Of a stretch of 64,000 nucleotides of DNA, positions 1 through 9,610 are shown piece by piece. Position numbers and translations under genes: made by a program. This DNA comes from Sporofaciens musculi (GTDB taxonomy: Bacteria > Bacillota > Clostridia > Lachnospirales > Lachnospiraceae): the NCBI RefSeq assembly GCF_009830285.1, contig NZ_WUQX01000001.1, positions 2,418,501 to 2,482,500 on the forward strand, written 5' to 3'. The notes below the pieces were generated by a model. It was not told the origin of the DNA. It saw only the letters and a program-made list of their open reading frames with translations, and did not search any database. Within the stretch, counting starts at the first letter, position 1. Every line of letters starts with the position of its first letter.

Positions 1-1045
1 GCTTCACAGCCGATGCAGCCCGTCTGCGCCGGTCCTCATCAATCGCCGCATAATGCTTCTTCGTAGTATTCACATCCTTATGGCCCAGTACGTCCGCCAC
101 AAGGTAGATGTCTCCAGTTTCCTTATATAGAGTCGTACCATAGGTACTGCGCAGCTTATGTGGGGTAATCTTCTTATTGGGCGTCACCTGGCGGGCATAT
201 TTTTTTACCATATTCTCAATGGCCTGGATACCCATACGGCGTTTCTGGGTGGATAAAAACAAGGCGTTCTCATGACCAGAAAGAGGAGCAACAGACTTAC
301 GGCTTCCTTCAATATAAGCAGAAAGAGCGTCTGCAACTTCATCGCCAAAATACACGGTCATCTGGTTGCCGCCCTTACGGGTGACGGTAATCCCATTATT
401 CTTAAAATCTACGTCGCTTATGTCAAGTCCCACACATTCTGATACACGGATGCCGGTTCCAAGGAGCAGGGTTAGAATCGCCAAGTCTCGGTCCCTGGTC
501 TTATTATAATAGGTAAGGGCTTGACCAGATAGCTGGCTTCCACAGTTCTCCACAAAATCTAAGAGCAGCGCCACTTCATCAGTATCCAGCCTTATAATGG
601 CCTTATCGTGGAGCTTCGGCATATCCACCAGAAGAGTGGGATTCTTAGTGATAATCTGATGCTTATAGTAGTAATTATAGAAACTGCGAAGGGCCGACAT
701 CTTGCGGGAAAGTCCCTTTTCTCCATTGGTAATCAGTTCATTTTCCCGCTCATAAACCTTCAGATATTCCATGTATTCCTCAATGTCCACAGGCTCTAAC
801 TTCTCAAGGTCATCCACACGAAACTGCTCAATGGAATAATTCTTGTATACAGGATTGTTCTCCATTAGAAAATGAAAAAAAATACGGACGTCGTATGCAT
901 AGTTAATCCTTGTCTTTGCCGAGGATTTGGGCTCGATTGCCCGAAAATAATCTTTTGCAAACGGCGGCAGAGATTTTAGAACTTCCCGCAGGCGGATGGT
1001 CTGGTCAATACGCGTCTGCTCATGATAATTTCTTGTATCTGCCAT
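1..1045 (-). CDS. Tyrosine recombinase, XerS-like (3' end beyond window)
   Basis: Site-specific recombinase of the tyrosine family. About 348 residues are visible and the frame stays open to the left edge, so the last residues are missing. The start is the ATG at 1045, preceded by GGGAGG. A SAM-like N-terminal domain (about 30-150) is followed by the catalytic domain with the full set: R200 (GTGIRVSE), K224 (TRKGG), H296 and R299 (PHKLR), H322 (LGHKD) and nucleophile Y332 (KKHYA). Architecture and motifs (RDLAI.LLL, VTRKGG, TPHKLR) resemble streptococcal XerS more than phage integrases. The gene is divergent from lexA with no phage genes beside it, so a housekeeping role such as chromosome dimer resolution is plausible. 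It could also be a generic integrase. Confidence 0.85.
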   Translation of the reverse strand, partial: MADTRNYHEQTRIDQTIRLREVLKSLPPFAKDYFRAIEPKSSAKTRINYAYDVRIFFHFLMENNPVYKNYSIEQFRVDDLEKLEPVDIEEYMEYLKVYERENELITNGEKGLSRKMSALRSFYNYYYKHQIITKNPTLLVDMPKLHDKAIIRLDTDEVALLLDFVENCGSQLSGQALTYYNKTRDRDLAILTLLLGTGIRVSECVGLDISDVDFKNNGITVTRKGGNQMTVYFGDEVADALSAYIEGSRKSVAPLSGHENALFLSTQKRRMGIQAIENMVKKYARQVTPNKKITPHKLRSTYGTTLYKETGDIYLVADVLGHKDVNTTKKHYAAIDEDRRRRAASAVK

Positions 1046-1125
1046 AAAAAAACCTCCCTTATTAATTAAATACACTATATATTGAAAGAACTCCCAAACC
1101 CTCAATATATGTGATAATATGGATA

Positions 1126-1154
1126 ATTATAACATAAATGTTGCTTTTTGTCTA
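1126..1154 (-). promoter_or_regulatory. Promoter of the recombinase gene
   Basis: On the minus strand TAGACA (1154-1149), a 17-base spacer, then TATAAT (1131-1126). This is a near-consensus sigma-A promoter about 80 bases before the recombinase start. Confidence 0.7.
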
Positions 1155-1255
1155 CATCTTTTGGAAAAATCGGTATTTGTCGTATAGATCTATCTGACGC
1201 TATTGCCCCTTCAATCCGCCCAAAAATTGTAATTTATTGCCTATGAAAATATTTC

Positions 1256-1282
1256 CGAACATATTTTCTAAACATCTGTTTG
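1256..1282 (+). promoter_or_regulatory. Two LexA-box-like sites
   Basis: The Gram-positive SOS box is CGAAC-N4-GTTYG. TAAACATCTGTTTG at 1269-1282 matches 11 of 14 positions. CGAACATATTTTCT at 1256-1269 keeps the left half-site. They share base 1269 and the right one overlaps the candidate -35 of lexA, as expected for autorepression. Between the two divergent starts (1046-1381) I see only these sites and the two promoters. Confidence 0.55.
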
Positions 1283-1308
1283 CTATTTTATATATCTTGT
1301 GGTAAAAT
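1280..1308 (+). promoter_or_regulatory. Promoter of lexA
   Basis: TTGCTA (1280-1285), a 17-base spacer, then TAAAAT (1303-1308), about 75 bases before the lexA start. The -35 hexamer is weak and overlaps a LexA-like box. Confidence 0.55.
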
Positions 1309-1381
1309 ATATTTATGAAATTTGTAAGGAACAGGATTTCTTTGTGAAAGTTTTATAAATATTACGAAAAGGAGGTTTCAT

Positions 1382-1999
1382 ATGGGACAAGGTAAGATAA
1401 GTCCAAAGCAGAAGGAAATATTAGAATATATCAAATCACAGATATTAGAACGGGGGTTTCCTCCAGCAGTCAGGGATATCTGCGAGGCGGTTCATCTAAA
1501 GTCTACATCCTCGGTTCATTCACATCTTGAGACCCTTGAGAAGAACGGTTATATCCGCCGTGACCCCACCAAGCCGAGAGCCATTGAGATATTGGATGAT
1601 TCCTTTAATTTTATGCGCCGTGAGATGGTGAATGTTCCGATTATCGGACGTGTGGCCGCAGGGGAACCCATATTGGCTGACCAGAACATTGAGAACTACT
1701 TTCCCATTCCGATGGAGTATATGCCTAATACTCCCACCTTTATGCTCAAGGTAAAGGGGGAAAGCATGATTAACGCAGGCATTCTAAGTGGTGATTTGGT
1801 GCTTGTGGAGCAGATTTCGATTGCACAGAACGGCGACATGGTGGTTGCCCTGATTGATGAAGGTGCCACTGTGAAGACATTTTATAAGGAAGACGGACAT
1901 ATCCGCCTCCAGCCAGAGAATGATACGATGGAGCCAATCATTGTAGTGGATGTACAGATTCTTGGTAAAGTGATTGGCGTTTTTCGATTTTTTAACTAA
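1382..1999 (+). CDS. lexA: LexA SOS repressor
   Basis: Transcriptional repressor of the DNA-damage response, 205 residues, the usual LexA length. The N-terminal winged helix-turn-helix (1-70) is followed by the peptidase-S24 self-cleavage domain. The Ala-Gly scissile bond is at A93-G94 (VAAGEP), the nucleophile is S128 (KGESM) and the general base is K165 (GATVKTF), so RecA-stimulated autocleavage should work. The start is supported by AAAGGAGG seven bases upstream. LexA-like boxes in its own promoter point to autoregulation. The downstream Nudix gene is 41 bases away and may be co-transcribed. Confidence 0.97.
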   Translation: MGQGKISPKQKEILEYIKSQILERGFPPAVRDICEAVHLKSTSSVHSHLETLEKNGYIRRDPTKPRAIEILDDSFNFMRREMVNVPIIGRVAAGEPILADQNIENYFPIPMEYMPNTPTFMLKVKGESMINAGILSGDLVLVEQISIAQNGDMVVALIDEGATVKTFYKEDGHIRLQPENDTMEPIIVVDVQILGKVIGVFRFFN

Positions 2000-2040
2000 A
2001 GATAAAATTACATAATCACATAATCATTGGAGGAAGTTTT

Positions 2041-2484
2041 ATGAAAGTCAGATTTTATAAGCATATTGAGGATCACCTGCTTAAGTTTGCCGTGATTGTC
2101 GCTACATCAGGCGGTAAATGGGTGCTCTGTCGGCATAAAGAGCGGAATACTCTGGAGTGTCCTGGCGGTCACCGTAAAAGACGTGAGAAGATCTTGGATA
2201 CCGCCAAGCGGGAGCTGGTGGAGGAAACCGGCGCTTTAGATTACCACATCGAGCCTGTATGCGTCTATTCTGTAACCGGACAAAATAGAGTGAACCCGTC
2301 TGGCGAAGAAGCCTTTGGAATGTTGTATCTTGCAGATATCAAGACTTTTCGTAAGAAGCTTAAAAGCGAGATGGCGGAGGTCCTTTTGATGGATAATCTT
2401 CCTGTACAGTCCGACCAGTGGACCTACCCTGAGATTCAGCCGAAGCTGATTCAGGAGGTACTGTACAGAGAATATTGCGGTTAA
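2041..2484 (+). CDS. Nudix hydrolase
   Basis: Predicted pyrophosphohydrolase of 147 residues. The Nudix box is complete (G-x5-E-x7-REL-x-EE-x-G) at about residues 42-64, ending RELVEETGA. The substrate cannot be told from sequence; cleaning of oxidised nucleotides is common in the family. It lies 41 bases behind lexA with its own GGAGG, and no terminator separates them, so it may be part of the SOS unit. A strong hairpin terminator follows. Confidence 0.88.
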   Translation: MKVRFYKHIEDHLLKFAVIVATSGGKWVLCRHKERNTLECPGGHRKRREKILDTAKRELVEETGALDYHIEPVCVYSVTGQNRVNPSGEEAFGMLYLADIKTFRKKLKSEMAEVLLMDNLPVQSDQWTYPEIQPKLIQEVLYREYCG

Positions 2485-2495
2485 AATCTAACATG

Positions 2496-2548
2496 AAAAG
2501 ACACCCTTCATAGACAAATACAGTCTCGTCTATGAAGAGTGTCTTTTT
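2496..2548. terminator. Bidirectional terminator between the Nudix gene and rsfS
   Basis: Arms 2496-2515 and 2528-2548 pair over about 20 bases (AAAAGACAC... with ...GTGTCTTTT). There are T-runs on both strands, so it ends the plus-strand lexA-Nudix unit and the minus-strand rsfS operon. Confidence 0.9.
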
Positions 2549-2559
2549 CTTACATTCCC

Positions 2560-2913
2560 CTACAGATCATCAATGCTCTCAATCCGTTTTCCGTCACTCC
2601 AGATTCTCTCCAGATGATAGAACTCTCGGTTCTCCGTATCGAACACATGGACAACCACGTCGCCGTAATCCAGAAGCACCCAGTTCCCAGTCTGAAGCCC
2701 TTCCCGCTGAATCTGCGAATGTCCTGCCTTGTGCATCTCATCCTCCACATGATCCACCAGAGCCTTTACCTGGCTGTCGTTGGAACCGCTGGTAATGATA
2801 AAATAATCTGCCAGTGGGGAGATACCAGAGATATCAATTATACAGATATCCTCTCCCTTCTTATCCTCCAGAGCACGGCAGACAATACGTGCCATGTCTT
2901 TTACCTTCTCCAT
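2560..2913 (-). CDS. rsfS: Ribosome silencing factor RsfS
   Basis: 117-residue RsfS/YbeB/Iojap protein. The family binds L14 of the large subunit and blocks subunit joining in starved cells. Family hallmarks are seen: the DISGISPLADYF and ITSGSNDSQVKAL segments and the GNWVLLDYGDVVVHVFD strand. The start follows AGGAGGTG. It is the last gene of the obg-yhbY-nadD-yqeK-rsfS string, one base after yqeK, which is the common Firmicute order. Confidence 0.95.
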   Translation of the reverse strand: MEKVKDMARIVCRALEDKKGEDICIIDISGISPLADYFIITSGSNDSQVKALVDHVEDEMHKAGHSQIQREGLQTGNWVLLDYGDVVVHVFDTENREFYHLERIWSDGKRIESIDDL

Positions 2914-2914
2914 A

Positions 2915-3502
2915 CTACACCTCCTCTCCTTCTCTTTTGCTTTTATAATAAAGATATGTTTTCTTTGTCATGGGGTCAACAGGTTCATTCTTACTGTTCA
3001 GATACTCTAAGGAATCCTCAAGAATCCGATACAGACAAGCATCAATATCGGTAAATGCAAGCTTCCGTACCTCTGCCATATTAGGAAGCTCCTTTCGTCC
3101 AGGCTCCATATAATCTGCAATATAGATAATCTTATCCAAAAGGGACATATTGGGACAGCCGGTGGTATGGCTGGCAATGGCATTCATAATCTCCTTGTCC
3201 TTCACATGATACTTTTTAGCGGCAAGAAACGCGCCAAGCTTTGCATGGAGAAGGCTGGGATTACTCCTTTCAATCTCCGACACGCTTAAGTGATATTTCT
3301 TACACAGCTTAATCTTGGTATCTCCGGCCAGACATTTTGCACAGTCATGGAGAAGTCCGGCCAGCAAGGCCTTCTCAATATCCTCATCATAGCGCATGGC
3401 CAGGGCCGCCGCCGTGTACATGACTCCAAGGGTATGCTCATACCGCTCCTTATCAAGCTCTGTCATTAGTCTCCGTCGAATCTTAGTAATCTTATGGTTC
3501 AT
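2915..3502 (-). CDS. yqeK: YqeK, HD-domain Ap4A hydrolase (symmetrical)
   Basis: 195-residue HD-superfamily enzyme. YqeK proteins cleave diadenosine tetraphosphate symmetrically to two ADP. The HD signature is present: H in YEHTLGVMY, HD in LLHDCAK, and later the ASHTTG and YIADYMEPGR metal/substrate motifs. The ATG overlaps the nadD stop (ATGA, 4 bases), suggesting translational coupling. The gene sits between nadD and rsfS as in Bacillus. Confidence 0.93.
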   Translation of the reverse strand: MNHKITKIRRRLMTELDKERYEHTLGVMYTAAALAMRYDEDIEKALLAGLLHDCAKCLAGDTKIKLCKKYHLSVSEIERSNPSLLHAKLGAFLAAKKYHVKDKEIMNAIASHTTGCPNMSLLDKIIYIADYMEPGRKELPNMAEVRKLAFTDIDACLYRILEDSLEYLNSKNEPVDPMTKKTYLYYKSKREGEEV

Positions 3503-4119
3503 ATGCCATTCTCTCCTACATATAGATTCTTCCTTAAAATATAAGCGTTGACAGCCTCTGGAACATATTTGGCAATACTTCTTCCCTCCCTGACATCCTT
3601 CCTCAGCTCGTGGGAGGATATTCGCACCAGAGGCGTCACCAGCAGCCGAATCCGAGCGCCATAAATCTCGTTCAGCTTGCGAATCTTTTCTTCCATCTCC
3701 TGCCTGGTGTTAATCTCATCCCTGTAAGCCGCCAGCACAGTACACGTGGGGAAAATCCTCTCTGGATGCACCCACTGGTCAATCATAAACAGTGAATCTG
3801 CTCCTATAATAAAATAAAAATCATCTTCAGGGTAGATTCCCTTGAAATACTCCATTGTACTATAAGAATAGGATACTTCCCTTCGTTTGGCCTCATAGGG
3901 CTCCAGACGGAACTCTTTGCAGGAGGATATGGCAAGCCTTACCATCTCCACTCTGTCCTGCACATCCGTTTCAATGGAGGAAATGTCTTTATGAGGCGGA
4001 TTCCCATTGGGCATATACCACACTTTATCAAGGCCGAATGCTTCCAGGGCAGCCCTCCCAAGCATCAAATGCCCGTTGTGTATGGGATCAAAGGTTCCGC
4101 CCATAATTCCAATCTTCAT
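3499..4119 (-). CDS. nadD: Nicotinate-nucleotide adenylyltransferase
   Basis: Joins nicotinate mononucleotide and ATP to give deamido-NAD in NAD synthesis. It has 206 residues, normal for NadD. The nucleotidyltransferase motif GGTFDPIHNGH lies at residues 7-17 and the ISSHELR motif (the ISSTxIR equivalent) lies in the C-terminal third. It is 35 bases downstream of yhbY and overlaps yqeK, so it belongs to the same operon. Confidence 0.95.
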   Translation of the reverse strand: MKIGIMGGTFDPIHNGHLMLGRAALEAFGLDKVWYMPNGNPPHKDISSIETDVQDRVEMVRLAISSCKEFRLEPYEAKRREVSYSYSTMEYFKGIYPEDDFYFIIGADSLFMIDQWVHPERIFPTCTVLAAYRDEINTRQEMEEKIRKLNEIYGARIRLLVTPLVRISSHELRKDVREGRSIAKYVPEAVNAYILRKNLYVGENGI

Positions 4120-4154
4120 AGTCTATCCAACTCCATTCCAAAATTCACCATTAT

Positions 4155-4454
4155 TTAATTCTGTCTCGGAAGTTCTATCTTGCGGTTCTTATCTTTCCCT
4201 TCCCGATATAGGACAATCTTTTTACCGATGACCTGCACCACGTCCGAGTGTGTACGCTCTGCAATCATATTGGCCAATTCCCGCGGGTCGTCGGCACAAT
4301 TCTTAAGCACACTGATCTTAATAAGCTCACGCGCTGTCAGAGCCTCCTCAATGGCTTTGGTAAGCTCTGGCGTCATACTGTTCTTTCCGATCTGAAAAAT
4401 AGGCTCCATAGTCATTGCAAGACCCTTTAGATAGGCTCTCTGCTTTGTCGTCAT
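4155..4454 (-). CDS. yhbY: YhbY/CRM-domain RNA-binding protein
   Basis: 99-residue single CRM-domain protein that associates with pre-50S ribosomal particles in other bacteria. Typical features are the N-terminal MTTKQRAYLKGLA, the central IGKNSMTPELTKAIEEAL and the ending IGKKIVLYREGKD. It lies 63 bases after obg, with an AGGAGAT ribosome binding site, within the ribosome-assembly operon. Confidence 0.94.
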   Translation of the reverse strand: MTTKQRAYLKGLAMTMEPIFQIGKNSMTPELTKAIEEALTARELIKISVLKNCADDPRELANMIAERTHSDVVQVIGKKIVLYREGKDKNRKIELPRQN

Positions 4455-4517
4455 TTCTTATCTCCTTTTTATTGTAATCCATTTGCCTGCAAATTGCAAA
4501 GAAAATAAACAGGGCGC

Positions 4518-5816
<1,299 letters not shown>

Positions 5817-5845
5817 CTAACATAAATGGCTGAATCATAGAGGTT

Positions 5846-5895
5846 GAAAAAAGAGTGTTGCCATCTAACTGATAACAGTTATTCCGCAACACTCT
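5846..5895 (-). terminator. Terminator between rpmA and obg
   Basis: Minus-strand hairpin: arms 5895-5886 and 5861-5852 (AGAGTGTTGC with GCAACACTCT), an inner stem in the loop, then six T. It should cut obg expression relative to the ribosomal proteins. Confidence 0.88.
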
Positions 5896-5913
5896 CCTAA
5901 CAATCACAATTGC

Positions 5914-6195
5914 TTAAGCTACCGGATAGATAGAAACCTGCTTCTTATCTCTTCCTTTTCTTTCAAATCTTACAACGCCGTCAACAAGTGCAAATAATGT
6001 ATCATCACCGCCGCGTCCAACATTAACGCCCGGATGAATCTTCGTTCCACGCTGTCTGTAAAGGATGTTCCCTGCTTTCACAAACTGTCCGTCTGCTCTC
6101 TTGGCGCCCAGTCTCTTAGACTCAGAATCTCTGCCGTTCTTTGTAGAACCTACACCTTTCTTGTGAGCGAAAAACTGAAGGTTTAATTGCATCAT
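5914..6195 (-). CDS. rpmA: Ribosomal protein L27 with cleavable N-terminal extension
   Basis: Large-subunit protein L27, about 93 residues. The start is taken as the ATG at 6195, ten bases after GGAGG; a second ATG follows directly and a GTG lies three codons upstream. The N-terminus reads [14 protein letters not shown]. In Firmicutes the segment up to the double Phe is removed by the protease Prp, exposing AHKKG, whose tail reaches the peptidyl transferase centre. The prp gene is directly upstream, matching the known pair. Confidence 0.97.
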   Translation of the reverse strand: MMQLNLQFFAHKKGVGSTKNGRDSESKRLGAKRADGQFVKAGNILYRQRGTKIHPGVNVGRGGDDTLFALVDGVVRFERKGRDKKQVSIYPVA

Positions 6196-6200
6196 AATCG

Positions 6201-6536
6201 TCACACCTCCTCGAATGTTAAATCAATATATTCTGCATAGTTGTCATCATCCGCCATATTTACCAGACCAAGAATCATGGTATTCAACAACAGACCAGCA
6301 TCCGCAGAAGGATATCCGTTTACAAGATAATATGCGATCAAGCCCACCTCATCGTTATTAATTACAGAACATGGATCCTTCGCATATCGTTCTATTGCAT
6401 TTATCGTGTTAATCACCAGCATAGAAGCCGCCGCACACACAACATCAGAACCCTTCTCACTGTATCCTGCATGTCCTTCCGTTCGGAATCCGACACACTC
6501 GCTATTCTCATTCTGGTAAATGGTTACATGAATCAT
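6201..6536 (-). CDS. prp: Ribosomal-processing cysteine protease Prp
   Basis: 111-residue cysteine protease that trims the N-terminus of L27. The catalytic pair H22 (EGHAGY) and C34 (DVVCAA) has the same numbering and spacing as in studied Prp proteins. It lies between rplU and rpmA in the standard Firmicute order, and its stop is five bases from the chosen rpmA start. Confidence 0.96.
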   Translation of the reverse strand: MIHVTIYQNENSECVGFRTEGHAGYSEKGSDVVCAAASMLVINTINAIERYAKDPCSVINNDEVGLIAYYLVNGYPSADAGLLLNTMILGLVNMADDDNYAEYIDLTFEEV

Positions 6537-6551
6537 GGATGTTCTCCAATA

Positions 6552-6860
6552 TTAAGCATGAATTTTTTCGATCTTTACTGCAGTATACTGCTGTCTGTGA
6601 CCGTTCTTTTTGTGGTATCCTGTTTTTCTCTTATACTTGTAGACAATGACTTTTCTGGCTTTTCCATTCTCTACTACGGAAGCCTCTACGGTTGCCCCTG
6701 CTACAGTCGGATTTCCAATCTTTAATCCATTGTCACTGACTGCAAGCACCTGGTCAAATGTATAAGTCTCTCCGGCTTCCACACCAAGTTTTTCTACTTT
6801 AATGATATCGCCTTCGGCTACTTTGTACTGTTTACCACCTGTTGCTATGATCGCGTACAT
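6552..6860 (-). CDS. rplU: Ribosomal protein L21
   Basis: Large-subunit protein L21, 102 residues from the ATG at 6860 ([14 protein letters not shown]), which follows GGAGGTGCC. An ATG-like start ten codons upstream has no ribosome binding site and would add an unusual extension. The conserved end [13 protein letters not shown] is present. First gene of the rplU-prp-rpmA unit, with a promoter and a structured leader upstream. Confidence 0.97.
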   Translation of the reverse strand: MYAIIATGGKQYKVAEGDIIKVEKLGVEAGETYTFDQVLAVSDNGLKIGNPTVAGATVEASVVENGKARKVIVYKYKRKTGYHKKNGHRQQYTAVKIEKIHA

Positions 6861-6946
6861 ATGGCACCTCCTATTATCATTACTCGCCAACTGCGGTGTC
6901 TCTTACACAGAGAACTTTTAAACCTCGTTGTGCGGCATACTGGTAA
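6861..6946 (-). promoter_or_regulatory. Putative L21 leader
   Basis: A leader of about 85 bases lies between the rplU promoter and the start. It contains paired segments (for example TCTCTG with its match near AAGAGAC) and a conserved-looking CACCGCAG...GGCGAGTA stretch close to the ribosome binding site. Firmicute rplU transcripts usually carry an autoregulatory L21 leader here. Identity is by position and partial resemblance. Confidence 0.5.
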
Positions 6947-6975
6947 AGTATAACATACATTTTTACATAATTCAA
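6947..6975 (-). promoter_or_regulatory. Promoter of rplU-prp-rpmA
   Basis: Minus strand: TTGAAT (6975-6970), a 17-base spacer, then TATACT (6952-6947). Confidence 0.75.
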
Positions 6976-6992
6976 GCTATAATCCAATAAAA

Positions 6993-7784
6993 TTATATTT
7001 CCAACAGACGACATGCGTTTTGGGAGAATATCATCTCCTTCTCCTCCGGCTTAAGAGGCATATCTGACAATAGCTTTATATATTGTTTCTGTCCCTTCCA
7101 CGGTGAATCTGTGGCAAAGAGAATCTTATCCACTCCATGGCTTCGGACGATGCGAACGAACTGGTCCCTGTCAATAAGGTGAAGAACCACCCCTGTATCA
7201 AAAAACACGTCAAGGCCCACAAGCTCCTGCTCTACCTCATCCCAGAGCAGATTTCCGCCTAAATGGGCAAGAACCAGCTTTTGGGGCTGTACCTCCTGAA
7301 TTACCTCGCGGGCCATCTTTGGCGTACAATGGACGTCTTCTGGACATTTGGGGTCTATGCCTGCGTGGACGCTGATAATGAGTCCCAGCTCTGACGCATA
7401 ATCAATCAGCCTCTTATAGCGGATATCGTTGAAATACATATCCTGATAATCCGGATGCAGCTTAATCCCCTTCATTCCAAGAGATTTTACATGCCGCAGA
7501 ATCTCCTTATAATTCTCACATGCCGGATGGATTCCTCCAAAAGAAAGAATGGGGCCCTCCTGGTACTGAGCCGCAAAACGGTTGATGGATTCTGCCTGGG
7601 AAACCTTTGTGGCGACGGGCAGAGCCACGCACAAATCAACACCCGACTCCTTAGCGGAGTTTAAAAGCCCTGAATATGTAGCGTCTGTATAAGGCTTTAC
7701 CCCACAACAGACGCCCACAAGGAAATCAAGCGTGCTTTTCGCAATCTTATCTGGAAATATATGTGTATGAAAATCAATGATCAT
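6993..7784 (-). CDS. Amidohydrolase-family metal-dependent hydrolase
   Basis: 263-residue TIM-barrel hydrolase of the amidohydrolase-2 type. The N-terminal metal motif HTH (MIIDFHTHIFPD) is followed by a conserved LHPDYQ, an SVHAG strand, VLAHLGG and the late FATDSPW aspartate. The substrate is unknown; family members include decarboxylases and lactonases. It overlaps the end of the CBS gene by 11 bases and is probably co-transcribed with it. Confidence 0.85.
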   Translation of the reverse strand: MIIDFHTHIFPDKIAKSTLDFLVGVCCGVKPYTDATYSGLLNSAKESGVDLCVALPVATKVSQAESINRFAAQYQEGPILSFGGIHPACENYKEILRHVKSLGMKGIKLHPDYQDMYFNDIRYKRLIDYASELGLIISVHAGIDPKCPEDVHCTPKMAREVIQEVQPQKLVLAHLGGNLLWDEVEQELVGLDVFFDTGVVLHLIDRDQFVRIVRSHGVDKILFATDSPWKGQKQYIKLLSDMPLKPEEKEMIFSQNACRLLEI

Positions 7785-8199
7785 GGCTTTCTTCGCATCC
7801 TTTCATCCTGTTGTAGCAGTATTCGATAATATCCCGTCGGGTAATGATTCCAATAAAATGTCCCTGGTCGTCCACAACTGGAACAAAATTCTGCTCCATT
7901 GCCCGCCCGATTAAATCCTCCATCTTGGATTTGGCTGTCACGCACTGGTGGTAAAGCCTCCGGTCTACCTTCATCACGCTAATCTCCTCTGTATCCTTAA
8001 TCGTCAGAAGATTCCAGCGTTTCAGCGACCAGAGCAAATCCCCCTCTGTGATAGAGCCAATGTATCTTCCATCTTTACTCAGAATGGGCACAGAGGAATA
8101 TTTGTGATACTCCATAATCTCCAAAGCCTGGCGGACCGTGTGATAATCATAAATATAAGCCAGCTCGCTCTTTGGCTTTAAGAAAAACAAAATATTCAT
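7774..8199 (-). CDS. CBS-domain protein
   Basis: 141-residue protein made of two CBS motifs (about 15-70 and 85-135), the second ending GIITRRDIIEYC. CBS pairs bind adenosyl ligands and act as energy sensors. No enzyme domain is attached, so it is a stand-alone regulator. The ATG follows GGAAGGAG and lies 15 bases after lysC; the gene overlaps the amidohydrolase gene. Confidence 0.88.
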   Translation of the reverse strand: MNILFFLKPKSELAYIYDYHTVRQALEIMEYHKYSSVPILSKDGRYIGSITEGDLLWSLKRWNLLTIKDTEEISVMKVDRRLYHQCVTAKSKMEDLIGRAMEQNFVPVVDDQGHFIGIITRRDIIEYCYNRMKGCEESHDH

Positions 8200-8214
8200 G
8201 AGCAGCTCCTTCCC

Positions 8215-9546
8215 TTATATCATCGTATTGACAAATATATCATAAATGGCATTAATTGCGTCTTTAAAATCATGGTTGCGGACGCCAATAATAATGTTCA
8301 ACTCACTTGAACCCTGGTCAATCATCTTTACATTGACGTTGGCATGGGCAAGAGCAGAAAAAATCCTTCCAGACGTTCCACGGGTGGCCTTCATTCCTCT
8401 TCCCACGACGGCAATTAAGGCAAGGTCAGATTCCAGCTCAAGAAAATCCGGCTCTACACTTCTGTGGATTCCGGCAATGACCTTCTGCTCCTTTTCTTCA
8501 AATTCATCCTGATGGACAAAAATGGTCATGGTGTCAATTCCTGAGGGCATATGCTCAATGGAAATCTCGTTTTCCTCAAATACCTCCAGCACCTTCTTGC
8601 AGAAGCCCACCTCCGCGTTCATCATGGCTTTCTCTACCGTAATCGAAGCAAAATCCTTCTTTCCAGCAATGCCTGTGATGACGAACCTTGGCTTTCGACA
8701 GGTGCCCTCCACGATTAACGTCCCCTTATCCTCCGGTGAGTTGGTATTGCGGATATTAATAGGAATCCCTTCCTTGCGCACAGGGAAAATAGCGTCCTCA
8801 TGGAGAACAGTGGCCCCCATATAGGAAAGCTCTCTAAGCTCACGGTAGGTAATCACGTCGATGGCCTTAGGATTTTTAACCACGCTTGGGTCTGCCACCA
8901 GAAAGCCCGATACATCCGTCCAGTTCTCATACATGTCCGCATGTACCGCCTTTGCAACGATAGAGCCTGTAATATCCGAGCCTCCCCTGGAAAATGTCTT
9001 CACCTTCCCGCCAGGCATTGACCCATAGAAGCCGGGAATCACAGCCTTGGGGGTGTCTGATAGACGCTTTGACAAAACATCGTTTGTCCGTTCGTCGTCA
9101 AAATTCCCCTCCTCGTCGAAACAAATCACTTCTGCGGCATCCACGAACGCGAAGCCCAGATACTCTGCCATCAAGATACCGTTCAAATATTCTCCTCTGG
9201 AGGCGGCATAGTCTCTGCCCGCCTTCTGACTGAACTTCGTACGGATGGTCTTAAATTCATCACTCAGGTCAATGGAAAGTCCAAGTCCTGCTATAATTTC
9301 GTCATAACGTGCCCGAATTGCAGACAACTGCTCCTCAAATTCTTCCTCATACTCATCGTCCATTGTAGCGAGGTTATAGCACCTGTAAAGCATATCCGTT
9401 ACCTTTGTATCTCCTGGCGTACGCTTTCCGGGGGCAGAGGGAATCACATATCTGCGGGCTTCATCCTTGTTGATAATTCTTGCTGCCTTCTTAAACTGCT
9501 CTGCGCTTGCCAGTGAACTTCCACCGAATTTTACGACCTTATTCAT
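8215..9546 (-). CDS. Aspartate kinase
   Basis: Phosphorylates aspartate, the first step toward lysine, threonine, methionine and diaminopimelate. It has 443 residues, single-domain kinase length with a regulatory tail. The kinase motif KFGGSSLA is at residues 6-13, FSRGGSDITGS is in the middle, and two ACT domains fill about 300-443 (feedback control). GGAGG lies 13 bases before the ATG, a little far. Its role here is ordinary, but Asp-using enzymes recur in this window. Confidence 0.94.
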   Translation of the reverse strand: MNKVVKFGGSSLASAEQFKKAARIINKDEARRYVIPSAPGKRTPGDTKVTDMLYRCYNLATMDDEYEEEFEEQLSAIRARYDEIIAGLGLSIDLSDEFKTIRTKFSQKAGRDYAASRGEYLNGILMAEYLGFAFVDAAEVICFDEEGNFDDERTNDVLSKRLSDTPKAVIPGFYGSMPGGKVKTFSRGGSDITGSIVAKAVHADMYENWTDVSGFLVADPSVVKNPKAIDVITYRELRELSYMGATVLHEDAIFPVRKEGIPINIRNTNSPEDKGTLIVEGTCRKPRFVITGIAGKKDFASITVEKAMMNAEVGFCKKVLEVFEENEISIEHMPSGIDTMTIFVHQDEFEEKEQKVIAGIHRSVEPDFLELESDLALIAVVGRGMKATRGTSGRIFSALAHANVNVKMIDQGSSELNIIIGVRNHDFKDAINAIYDIFVNTMI

Positions 9547-9610
9547 CTTCTTATGTAATCCTCCAAACTACATTTTTGTATCTGCTTTTTCAGACTCTCT
9601 CTATCTTACA

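Noticed and set aside
1..1045. Prophage integrase with attachment site
   Set aside because: No phage genes, tRNA or direct repeats are seen beside it; the motif pattern fits a Xer-type enzyme better.
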